A DNA stretch of 33,874 bases. It comes from Acidobacteriaceae bacterium. GTDB lineage: Bacteria > Acidobacteriota > Terriglobia > Terriglobales > Acidobacteriaceae. The DNA lies in NCBI GenBank assembly GCA_030037705.1, contig JASHQE010000024.1:1-33874 (forward strand). The letters run 5' to 3'. Shown here piece after piece: positions 1 to 6,671 of the stretch. The notes under the pieces were generated by a model that saw nothing but the letters and a program-made list of their open reading frames with translations, was not told the origin of the DNA and made no database searches. The position numbers and the translations under genes are program-made. Numbering within the stretch: position 1 is the stretch's first letter; each line of letters starts with the position of its first letter.

Positions 1-220
1 GCCCTGCGCCCTCGATCCAGATGGGGCCGGTGAGCGCGTGGATGCGAGTCCGGTCGATGGCGAGATATTCTTCCACCGTCATTCCCGGCTGCACCTGGCC
101 GCCACTGGCATCGACGCACTCGATCTGCACCTCGTCACCAGATTCGATGCGCAAGCGAGGCTCCAGCGATCGGTCCCACACGGAGTGGGTCGGTTCAGCC
201 GAAAGCGCGTGCTCTCTCAC
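1..220 (-). CDS. Acetamidase/formamidase family protein, N-terminal part (runs off the window)
   Basis: Reading the minus strand from a GTG at 220-218 gives 73 codons open to the window edge, beginning MREHALSAEPTHSVWDRSLE. The order of H..W, P.L.I.SGD, VQIECVDASGGQ and then IHALTGPIWIEGA matches the N-terminus of the FmdA/AmdA family, Zn-dependent hydrolases that release ammonia from formamide or short-chain amides. The GTG overlaps the TGA of the upstream RidA-family gene (GTGA), so the two are probably translationally coupled. Everything after residue 73, including most of the active site, lies outside the window. The family call is fairly secure; the substrate is not. A start slightly upstream inside the RidA gene is possible because the frame stays open. 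Confidence 0.75.
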   Translation of the reverse strand, partial: MREHALSAEPTHSVWDRSLEPRLRIESGDEVQIECVDASGGQVQPGMTVEEYLAIDRTRIHALTGPIWIEGAG

Positions 221-696
221 GGCTCTTTTACCCGCACGCTCATCTGAACTTCCACGAGCGCATTCCGCGGCAGGGCGCTCACGCCCAGAGCCGCGCGTAC
301 GTGGCGGCCCGATTCGCCGAAGACCTGAACCAGAAAATCGGATGCGCCGTTGATTACGGCAGGCGAATCGCCGAAGCCTGCCGCCGCATTTACGTAGCCG
401 TTCACGGTGAGCACCTCGGCTACGCGGTCGAGCGAGCCGAGTTCGCGCTTCAGAACTGCGAGCTGAATCAGCGCGCAGGCGCGTGCCGCCGCATAGCCCT
501 CTTCGATCGTGCGGTCCACGCCAGCTAAGCCGGTAATCACTCCATCCGGTCCCATCGAGATTGCGCCTGAAAGGTACAGAACCGAACCCACCTGCTTTGC
601 GGGTACGTAATTCCCACCCGGCGCGGGCGCGGGCGGGAGAGCGAGTCCGAGGTCTGCGAGCACTTGTTCCGGAGATTTTCTGTCTGTCATTTCCAT
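217..696 (-). CDS. RidA/YjgF/YER057c/UK114 family protein
   Basis: A protein of about 160 residues with the Rid-family pattern: an early hydrophobic strand followed by VLYLSGAISMGPDG, then an alanine-rich helix, RVAEVLTVNGYVNAAAGF, and a C-terminal RAALGVSALPRNALVEVQ. RidA proteins hydrolyse reactive enamine/imine intermediates; other Rid subfamilies act in catabolic pathways with undefined substrates. The C-terminal SALPRNALVEVQ departs from the R-x-[AT]-V-x-V-x-x-LP order of true RidA, so this may belong to another Rid subgroup. I chose the start at 696 (MEMTDRK); 690 is equally possible, and the longer open frame up to 756 has no family support. It overlaps the downstream amidase gene by 4 bp, suggesting joint nitrogen catabolism. 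Confidence 0.85.
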   Translation of the reverse strand: MEMTDRKSPEQVLADLGLALPPAPAPGGNYVPAKQVGSVLYLSGAISMGPDGVITGLAGVDRTIEEGYAAARACALIQLAVLKRELGSLDRVAEVLTVNGYVNAAAGFGDSPAVINGASDFLVQVFGESGRHVRAALGVSALPRNALVEVQMSVRVKEP

Positions 697-761
697 TCGA
701 ATGTAGCACGCAGAGCGAGATTTTTCTTGGGCCCATTGCCTTAGACACGCTAGCATGAGCC

Positions 762-1640
762 ATGCTGATCGCCATGTTCATTGCGCTGGCGCTGGCCGCG
801 TCCGTTCCGGGCGAAGTAAATCCCGGCGCAATGCTGCGCGTACAGCGCTCCGCGCCGGGCAATCTGGAGGTTGGCGGCGAACTAGTGGGATTGCCGTTTG
901 GAACCACGCGCTATCTTCGCTATGAAGACCTGCTGCAACTGCCACAGGAAACCTACACGGTCAATGACGATTCCAATCTGCCCCGCAATACAGTCATTCG
1001 TGGAGTAGCGCTCACCACATTGGCGCGCCTCTTCGGCCAATCGCCGGATTCGGCCCTGATTGTGGCCATTTGCTCTGACGGCTACCGCACCAACTATCCA
1101 CGCGACTATCTTGCAGCGCATCATCCGCTGCTGGTGCTGCAGATCAACGGAAAGGCCCGCGCGGAGTGGCCGCAATCGGGAAACGGCGGGCGGTTTGGTC
1201 CGTATCTTATCTCGCATCCCTTCTTCAAGCCGGCCTTCAAAGTCCTCTCGCATGAGGACGAACCGCAGATCCCCTACGGCGTAACTCGGATCGAGTTTCG
1301 GCGCGAGTCGAGGGTGTTCGGAGCCATTCGTCCTGTCGGCAAATGGCCGGGCGATTCGCCGGTGATGCAGGGGTACATCATTGCCCGGCAGGACTGCTTC
1401 CGCTGTCACGACATGGGCGCGGAGGGCGGAAGTATGGCCAGCGTGAACTGGGTGCAGATGGCTGCGATCGCGCGCAGCGATTCGCGGCGCTTCCGGCAGA
1501 TCATCCGCAACCCGGCATCTGTTACGCCCACGGCGAAGATGCCGGGCCAGCCCGGCTATGATGACGCTACCCTCGATGCTCTTACCGCGTATTTTCAAAC
1601 CTTTTCCGAAGCTCGCGCCGAATCGAGGCCCGAACCATGA
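762..1640 (+). CDS. Secreted mono-haem cytochrome c protein
   Basis: A 292-residue protein with a hydrophobic N-terminal segment (residues 1-13) that looks like a signal peptide. A CxxCH haem attachment motif (CFRCH) lies at residues 212-216 and a likely axial methionine at 260 (AKMPGQPGY), so the last 90 residues form a class I cytochrome c domain in the periplasm. Residues about 45-135 (YEDLLQLP, VIRGVALTTLARLF, LIVAICSDGY) resemble the fold of oxidoreductase molybdopterin-binding domains, but I see no convincing cofactor cysteine, so this is only a resemblance. The stop overlaps the start of the DUF2165 gene (ATGA). No good Shine-Dalgarno precedes 762, so the start is moderately certain. 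It diverges from the RidA-family gene with a 65-bp gap. Confidence 0.8.
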   Translation: MLIAMFIALALAASVPGEVNPGAMLRVQRSAPGNLEVGGELVGLPFGTTRYLRYEDLLQLPQETYTVNDDSNLPRNTVIRGVALTTLARLFGQSPDSALIVAICSDGYRTNYPRDYLAAHHPLLVLQINGKARAEWPQSGNGGRFGPYLISHPFFKPAFKVLSHEDEPQIPYGVTRIEFRRESRVFGAIRPVGKWPGDSPVMQGYIIARQDCFRCHDMGAEGGSMASVNWVQMAAIARSDSRRFRQIIRNPASVTPTAKMPGQPGYDDATLDALTAYFQTFSEARAESRPEP

Positions 1641-2134
1641 TTCCACGTGTTGCGAAGATCGCGCTGGTGGCCGGCGTTGCCTTCTTTGATTCGCTCGTCG
1701 TCTTCAATAACCTCACCGACTTCGATTCGAACTATCAGTTCGTTCGCCACGTCCTCATGATGGATTCGACATTCCCCGGCAATCGCGGCATGTGGAGAGC
1801 CATTCATGCGCCGGCGATGCATGTCGCGTTTTATCTCTGCATCATCGCGTGGGAGCTTCTCACCGCGGTCCTTCTCTGGTGGGGAACCGCGCGGATGCTG
1901 CGGGCTCTCCGTTCTTCTACAAAAGAGTTTCGTGCCGCCGGGCATTTATCGACAGCCGGGCTCACGCTTTCCCTGCTCATGTGGCTGGTTGCGTTCCTGG
2001 CTGTGGGAGGGGAGTGGTTTTTGATGTGGCAATCGCATACATGGAACGGTCAGGAGGCTGCGGCGCGTAACTTCACCGTTGTTGGCCTGGTGTTGCTGAT
2101 CGTGTCCCAACCCGAAACGGAGCGAACGGCTTGA
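1637..2134 (+). CDS. DUF2165 family small integral membrane protein
   Basis: A 165-residue protein with about four hydrophobic segments (roughly residues 6-24, 60-82, 105-127 and 145-158). The pattern VVFNNLTDFDSNYQFVRHVL, then a conserved MD, an R-A-I/H and a WE in the third segment, is typical of DUF2165 (COG5477), membrane proteins with no assigned function. Its ATG overlaps the stop of the cytochrome c gene (ATGA), so the two are coupled and may act together at the membrane; no electron-transfer motif is visible in the protein itself. It converges on the APC permease gene with only four bases between the stop codons, leaving no room for a conventional terminator there. Confidence 0.8.
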   Translation: MIPRVAKIALVAGVAFFDSLVVFNNLTDFDSNYQFVRHVLMMDSTFPGNRGMWRAIHAPAMHVAFYLCIIAWELLTAVLLWWGTARMLRALRSSTKEFRAAGHLSTAGLTLSLLMWLVAFLAVGGEWFLMWQSHTWNGQEAAARNFTVVGLVLLIVSQPETERTA

Positions 2135-2138
2135 TGCT

Positions 2139-3545
2139 TCAAGCCGCGGTGGGCGCAGTCTTCCTTCGTTTCAGAGCGTGCCACGCGAGTCCGAGAACAA
2201 TGTAGCCGAGATAGATATACGGAATGCGCGCATGAACCGGATCCGATGTGGAGTGGAGATCGAATACGCTGATCAGCAACACGGCGATTACCGCAAGAAT
2301 ACTGACGGCTGTGACCACGTGCGAGTGCTGGCCGAGCGCCCGGCGGGCAAACGGCAAAGCCAGCGCGACGAGCGCATACGCCGTGAGAAAGCCGAAGACC
2401 GAGAGCGAACCGAGCAGGTCGTACATCTCGGAACCCGAAACGCCACGGAGCCACAATAGGGCTGTCGACGCGAACATCAAAGCGGCTGAGAGCGCAATCG
2501 CCGCTCCCGGTGTTCCGTGCTTGCGGTTCGTTCGCTCGATCGCGATGGGCAGCAGCCCGCCGCGCGCCATGCCCATCAGCACGCGCGCAGCAGCCGTGGT
2601 GCAGGCCAGCACACAGGCAAACATGCTCACCGCCGCGCCTATATCGATCGCTGCGCCGAGCGGGGCGATGCCGGCCTTGAACGCCAGCAGGTGCAGCGGG
2701 CTTGTGGAGCCGCTCAGTTGATTCGGTTCGCCGCGAAAGCCCAGCACCTCAGAGTACGCGCACAGCATAAAAAATGAGCCGGAGAGCAGGGCGCCCTGCA
2801 GAACGGCGCGCGGAATGGTGCGCAGCGGATCACGCGCCTCGGCGCCTAGCGTCGTCGCGCTTTCGAAGCCGACGAAGCTGAAGATCGAAAGCACCAGCGC
2901 GGGGCCGAGGCCCGAAAAGGGAACGCCTTTGAGGCGGAACTGATCGGGATCGAAATGAAAGCCGAGCCGGATGGGCAGCACGATCAGCACAATCACAATG
3001 AGACTTACGGAGACTGCCTCGATCCACAGCATGGTCTCAGCAGAGAGTTTCACGTCCCGATAGGCCACCGCGCCCGCTACTGCGCAGACCACGGCGAGCG
3101 TGGGAATTGCCGGCGGCGACCAGTGAAGAAACTGCTGGCCCAGCACGCCGGCATAGTAAAGCGCTCCGCCGGCCACCGATCCGCCTGTGGCGAGATAGGC
3201 CAGCAACAGCGCCCATGCGGATGTGACGCCGAAGACCGGCGGCAGAGTATCGGCTGTGTAGGTGTAGAGCGAGCCAGGAGACGCTGAGAGCCGCGCGAAT
3301 CGGCTTACGCAAAACCCCACCAGCAGGATTGCCACAGTGGCCAGCAGGTAGACGAACCATGTGGCGCTGCCCGCCAGTGCGAAGACGAGCGGGATCGTGA
3401 GCGATGGCGTCGTCGACGGAGCAATGGCGGAAACAGATTGCGCAAGCGTCTCGATGGGCCCCAGGGCGCCGGTATGCAGACCGAATTTCTCGGCGTCGCC
3501 GTGCTGCGTATACACTTCGGCTTTCGTGCTCGTTTGGCTGCTCAC
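2139..3545 (-). CDS. APC-superfamily amino acid/purine-related permease
   Basis: A 468-residue polytopic protein with about 12 predicted membrane spans. The TM1 region (TLAQSVSAIAPSTTPSL) and the TM6 signature FSFVGFESATTLGAEARDP identify the amino acid-polyamine-organocation superfamily. It is the last gene of the purine operon, starting 30 bp after the urate oxidase stop. Context suggests uptake of a purine-derived or related nitrogen compound, or export of a product, but APC proteins mostly carry amino acids and the substrate cannot be read from sequence. The start codon is GTG at 3545-3543, preceded by GGAAG about 8 nt upstream. It differs from the NCS1/NCS2 transporters normally associated with urate or allantoin. 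Confidence 0.85.
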   Translation of the reverse strand: MSSQTSTKAEVYTQHGDAEKFGLHTGALGPIETLAQSVSAIAPSTTPSLTIPLVFALAGSATWFVYLLATVAILLVGFCVSRFARLSASPGSLYTYTADTLPPVFGVTSAWALLLAYLATGGSVAGGALYYAGVLGQQFLHWSPPAIPTLAVVCAVAGAVAYRDVKLSAETMLWIEAVSVSLIVIVLIVLPIRLGFHFDPDQFRLKGVPFSGLGPALVLSIFSFVGFESATTLGAEARDPLRTIPRAVLQGALLSGSFFMLCAYSEVLGFRGEPNQLSGSTSPLHLLAFKAGIAPLGAAIDIGAAVSMFACVLACTTAAARVLMGMARGGLLPIAIERTNRKHGTPGAAIALSAALMFASTALLWLRGVSGSEMYDLLGSLSVFGFLTAYALVALALPFARRALGQHSHVVTAVSILAVIAVLLISVFDLHSTSDPVHARIPYIYLGYIVLGLAWHALKRRKTAPTAA

Positions 3546-3575
3546 GCGCTATCTTCCGTTTGCGTCAGGTTTTCG

Positions 3576-4433
3576 CTACCGCTCGATGGTGGCCTCGATC
3601 GCGCCGTGCGGCTCATCGATAGGCGCAAAGATGTGGTTGGGATTATCTTGCCCGAAGGGGCTCAGGTCCGCAAGCAGATGATGCAGGTTGGGCATGGCAA
3701 GATGAATCCGTGCAATCTCCGGAGCGGCTTCGAGCGCAGCCTTGCCCATATCAAACAAAGTGTGTTGCACGCTCATGCTGTTGTGCGCGGCAAATTCCCT
3801 GAGCAGAGCGGAGACGATGCGGGTACGCGCTGCGGCAAAATTCTGTGAGGGCGACATATAATCCCACGTTACAGTGGCGCGCGTGCCGAAGATGCGGTCG
3901 GTGGCCGGCTTGAGCGTGGTCAGCCTGTCCTGGATATACCCAGTGAAGGCCGATTTTGTCGTCTTCAAGATCGTCAGCCCGTCGATGCCCGCGGCAATGG
4001 CCCAAGGCTTGCCCCTTTCCCGCACGGCTTCCACGGTCTGCACCTCGGGCCCGGCCAGCCTGAATGCCGTTGCCTCAGGCACACCGTCGATCACCATCCG
4101 CTCCCAAGCCTTTTCTTCGATCTCGATGCCTACCTTCGAGACATGTGCGTTCTCATGAAGCAGATAATCACCCAGCTCCATCGCGAATTCTTCGATGGTA
4201 GCGGCTTTCGAATCACGGGCGATAGAGTACACAGTGTTCTTCATCGTGTCCGTGGGCAGAATCTTGCTGTTATCCGTCGCCGTGAAACTCGCGTCGAAGT
4301 CGCCGTGCAGCAGCACGCGCACCGTCCACTCCTGGAACTCATGACGATCGCCTTTTTGGGGATCTTGAATGCGCGTGATCCGCGAAATGCGCACGCGCGA
4401 TTTACCATAGCAATTTTCGCCCAGCCTGGCCAT
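3576..4433 (-). CDS. uaZ: Urate oxidase (factor-independent urate hydroxylase)
   Basis: Cofactor-free uricase that oxidises urate with O2 to 5-hydroxyisourate and H2O2. The 285-residue length is normal for the family. Visible family features are the catalytic lysine in YGKSRVR (K11), the TD pair in the first T-fold repeat (T61-D62 in ILPTDTMKNTVY), the urate-contacting segment IQDRLTTL, and the C-terminal IHLAMPNLHHLLADL followed by NPNHIFAP. The gene sits one base after the HIU hydrolase stop, so its product hydroxyisourate is produced beside the enzyme that hydrolyses it. The symbol follows general usage (uaZ/pucL/uox). The B. subtilis PucL enzyme is a fusion with OHCU decarboxylase; here the two are separate. 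Confidence 0.95.
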   Translation of the reverse strand: MARLGENCYGKSRVRISRITRIQDPQKGDRHEFQEWTVRVLLHGDFDASFTATDNSKILPTDTMKNTVYSIARDSKAATIEEFAMELGDYLLHENAHVSKVGIEIEEKAWERMVIDGVPEATAFRLAGPEVQTVEAVRERGKPWAIAAGIDGLTILKTTKSAFTGYIQDRLTTLKPATDRIFGTRATVTWDYMSPSQNFAAARTRIVSALLREFAAHNSMSVQHTLFDMGKAALEAAPEIARIHLAMPNLHHLLADLSPFGQDNPNHIFAPIDEPHGAIEATIER

Positions 4434-4434
4434 C

Positions 4435-4779
4435 TCAGCTTCCTCGATACGTCGTGTAGCTGTTGTCGCTTAACAGAAGCGGCAGATGATAGTGCCCCTT
4501 GCCGTCACACGTGAACGTGATGTAAACCTCCGGATAAAGGCTTGCACGGCCATTGCGCTTGAGGTATTCGCCGGTTTCAAAGGTGAGCCGGTATGTGCCC
4601 GCAGCCGCATTTTGAGTTAGATCGCGGCAGCGCCCGTCCGTATCCGTTTCGCTTGCGGAGACCGGCGCCCAGCGCCCGGTTTTGCGCCGGTCGATCTCGT
4701 GTCTCTCCAGCCGAACCGCAACGCCGCCGGCCGGCTTGCCCAAAACTGTGTCCAGCACATGTGTCGTGATTTTGCTCAT
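4435..4779 (-). CDS. uraH: 5-hydroxyisourate hydrolase (transthyretin-like)
   Basis: Hydrolyses 5-hydroxyisourate to OHCU. This 114-residue protein begins MSKITTHVLDT, has the family motif G.PA.GV.V.L near the N-terminus, the central H in ERHEID, the HYHLPLLLS strand and the C-terminal tetrapeptide YRGS diagnostic of HIU hydrolases. I place the start at 4779 rather than 4791 because that ATG overlaps the TGA of the upstream decarboxylase gene (ATGA) and because the family begins at this residue. It is a cytoplasmic tetramer in characterised members. The neighbours are urate oxidase one base downstream and OHCU decarboxylase upstream, so the three steps from urate to (S)-allantoin are contiguous. 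Confidence 0.95.
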   Translation of the reverse strand: MSKITTHVLDTVLGKPAGGVAVRLERHEIDRRKTGRWAPVSASETDTDGRCRDLTQNAAAGTYRLTFETGEYLKRNGRASLYPEVYITFTCDGKGHYHLPLLLSDNSYTTYRGS

Positions 4780-5285
4780 TCGATCAACCACTTTCCCAAA
4801 CGAATCTGCATGATCTGCCGTTGCTGTTCGGCTGCCTCGCGCAACTCCGCCTCGCGGCTGCTTGCCAGCCGACGCTGCAGAATGGCCAACATCTCTTCAG
4901 CGGTCTTGCCGGTGGCGCACACGATATACGTAAAGCCGTAGCACTCCTCATAGAGAGCATTGCCCGCAGCCAGCTCGGCCAGCACGCGCTCCGCAGCCTG
5001 CGCCGTAGACGATTGCTCCTGCGCCGACCAGGCCGCGGACTTCGGCGGGGCGTGCTTTGCCTGGCGCCCGCCGATACGGGGATGGCAGGCGAAGGCCTCC
5101 ATCCAGTCGGGCTCTTCCATTGTGCTCCACACCTGATCTGCCGCCTCGCTTAATTTTTCTACGTTTGCCAACGGGCGCGCGGCAATCATGGCCTTTGCCC
5201 AGCGCTGCGATCCGCAGCAGGCGAGCATTGCGTCCATGGCCGCAGCTTCATCGGCTTCGTTCCAAGCTCTGAGTATCGCGTTCAC
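4776..5285 (-). CDS. uraD: OHCU decarboxylase (2-oxo-4-hydroxy-4-carboxy-5-ureidoimidazoline decarboxylase)
   Basis: Converts OHCU stereospecifically to (S)-allantoin. The 169-residue, mostly helical protein carries the catalytic HPRIG motif (H68) and the conserved YEECYGFTYIVCATGK segment, plus the W.EAF.CHPRIG context typical of the family. The start is a GTG at 5285-5283 that overlaps the stop of the FAD-subunit gene (GTGA). The 3' end overlaps the HIU hydrolase start by four bases. Length is normal, and there is no fusion to uricase as in some Firmicutes. Confidence 0.94.
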   Translation of the reverse strand: MNAILRAWNEADEAAAMDAMLACCGSQRWAKAMIAARPLANVEKLSEAADQVWSTMEEPDWMEAFACHPRIGGRQAKHAPPKSAAWSAQEQSSTAQAAERVLAELAAGNALYEECYGFTYIVCATGKTAEEMLAILQRRLASSREAELREAAEQQRQIMQIRLGKWLIE

Positions 5286-6160
5286 GGCCGCTTCTCCACG
5301 CCGAGCAGCTCGAACAGAAATTCTTCTAGCAGATTGGCTGCCACGCGACGGCGATACTCAGCCGTCGAGCGAATATCGTCAATCGGCAATGCCTCCGTTA
5401 GAATTGCGTTTCGTCCCGTTTGAATGAGATCGTTCGTGATTGGTTTGTTGAGCAAAGCATCTTCGGTTCGGTGCAGACGAGTAGGAAAGGCGGCCAGGCT
5501 TGCGGCGCCCAATCGAATCTCCCGGATCACTCCAGTTTCAATGAACGCCGTAGCTCCCAAAGCAACCTTCGAGATGGCCATGGCTCGCCGCGTACCAACC
5601 TTGCGCAGATACTGGCGATGATGCCCGAAACGGCGCGGGAGATGAACGGCGTAAAGCAGCTCATCGACAGCGAGCGCATTGCGCTTGTAGCCGGTGTGGA
5701 ATTTGTGATACGGAATGCGGCGGCTGTCGCGTGCCGAGATGATCTCGATCTCCGCGTCATACACGAGGAGCGCAGGGGAAGAATCTGCGGCCGGCGAGCC
5801 GTTTACGAGATTTCCACCCAGCGTGGCGCGGCTCTGGTTGGCAATAGAGCCGATCCAGCTTGCGGCCTTTGCCAGCAGCGGCAATTCTTCCGTGATGAGA
5901 GCGCTCCTGCGCAGATCGGCGAAGGTCGCGCCCGCGCCCACGACAATGCTCTCATCCGTCGCGTGCACAAAACGCAATTCGGGAACACCCCAAAGGCTCA
6001 CCAGCTTCGGTGCGTTCAACCGGCCGGCAGCGTGCGCGACCATCAGCTCGGTTCCTCCGGCGATCGGAGTCCACGCGCCCGGCTCTACGGCCATCAGATG
6101 GAGTACTGCGGCCAGGCTGCCCGGCGCGACGAGCTCGTGCGTCTCTGGATTACCGCGCAT
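5282..6160 (-). CDS. pucC: Xanthine dehydrogenase, FAD-binding subunit
   Basis: A 292-residue FAD-binding subunit of a three-polypeptide molybdenum hydroxylase. Flavin-binding motifs are AGGTELM (about residue 35) and TLGGNLVNGSPAADS (about residue 114). The C-terminal domain ends with STAEYRRRVAANLLEEF, the CO dehydrogenase flavoprotein C-terminal pattern. It passes electrons from the 2Fe-2S clusters to NAD or another acceptor; which acceptor cannot be told. The gene overlaps the iron-sulphur gene by 11 bp and the decarboxylase gene by 4 bp. Sizes of all three subunits match B. subtilis PucC/PucD/PucE, so that naming is used; E. coli would call this XdhB. Confidence 0.92.
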   Translation of the reverse strand: MRGNPETHELVAPGSLAAVLHLMAVEPGAWTPIAGGTELMVAHAAGRLNAPKLVSLWGVPELRFVHATDESIVVGAGATFADLRRSALITEELPLLAKAASWIGSIANQSRATLGGNLVNGSPAADSSPALLVYDAEIEIISARDSRRIPYHKFHTGYKRNALAVDELLYAVHLPRRFGHHRQYLRKVGTRRAMAISKVALGATAFIETGVIREIRLGAASLAAFPTRLHRTEDALLNKPITNDLIQTGRNAILTEALPIDDIRSTAEYRRRVAANLLEEFLFELLGVEKRP

Positions 6161-6671
6161 GATGCGCCTGCCGTAAAGCCGGTTGCGAAGCCTGCGTTGA
6201 AGCGGCCAGCACGGATTCGAAGATACGCATGAATCCCGTGCAACGGCAAAGATTGCCGGCGAGCCCCTCGCGGATCTCGGCCAGCGTCGGGCGCGGATGG
6301 GTTTCGAGGAGTTGCGCCGCGGCCATCAACATGCCCGGCGTGCAGATGCCGCATTGTGCGCCTCCGCACGCAAGAAACGCCTCTTGCAGCGGATGAAGCG
6401 TGCCGCCTGGTTCGAGTTTGGGCGCGAGCCCTTCGACAGTCTGAATCTCAGCGCCTTGAGCCTGCAGGACTGGAATCAGGCAACTATTCACCAGTTCACC
6501 GTTCATGCGCACGGAGCAGGAGCCGCATTCTCCTTCGCCGCATCCCTCCTTGGTGCCCGTCAGGTGAAGATCTTGGCGCAGAACATCCAGCAGGCGTTTC
6601 ATGGGAGGCGCCTGTATGCCGCGTTGTTCCCCGTTCACGATCATGCGGATGGTAGGCCAGCGCGCACTCAT
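6150..6671 (-). CDS. pucE: Xanthine dehydrogenase, 2Fe-2S subunit
   Basis: A 174-residue subunit with two [2Fe-2S] domains. The plant-ferredoxin-like cluster is held by C44, C49, C52 and C64 (CGEGECGSC...NSC) and the second cluster by C107, C110, C142 and C144 (CGICTPGM...GNLCRCTGF). All eight ligands are present. It relays electrons from the molybdenum centre to FAD. I set the start at 6671 because that ATG overlaps the stop of the Mo-subunit gene (ATGA); the frame is open 8 codons further. The later methionine in IRMIVNGE is an alternative but would break the coupling. Confidence 0.94.
   Translation of the reverse strand: MSARWPTIRMIVNGEQRGIQAPPMKRLLDVLRQDLHLTGTKEGCGEGECGSCSVRMNGELVNSCLIPVLQAQGAEIQTVEGLAPKLEPGGTLHPLQEAFLACGGAQCGICTPGMLMAAAQLLETHPRPTLAEIREGLAGNLCRCTGFMRIFESVLAASTQASQPALRQAHHAR

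Noticed and set aside
882..1646. 254-codon minus-strand open frame opposite the cytochrome c gene
   Set aside because: Antisense shadow; the plus strand has a signal peptide, CxxCH and a coupled downstream gene.
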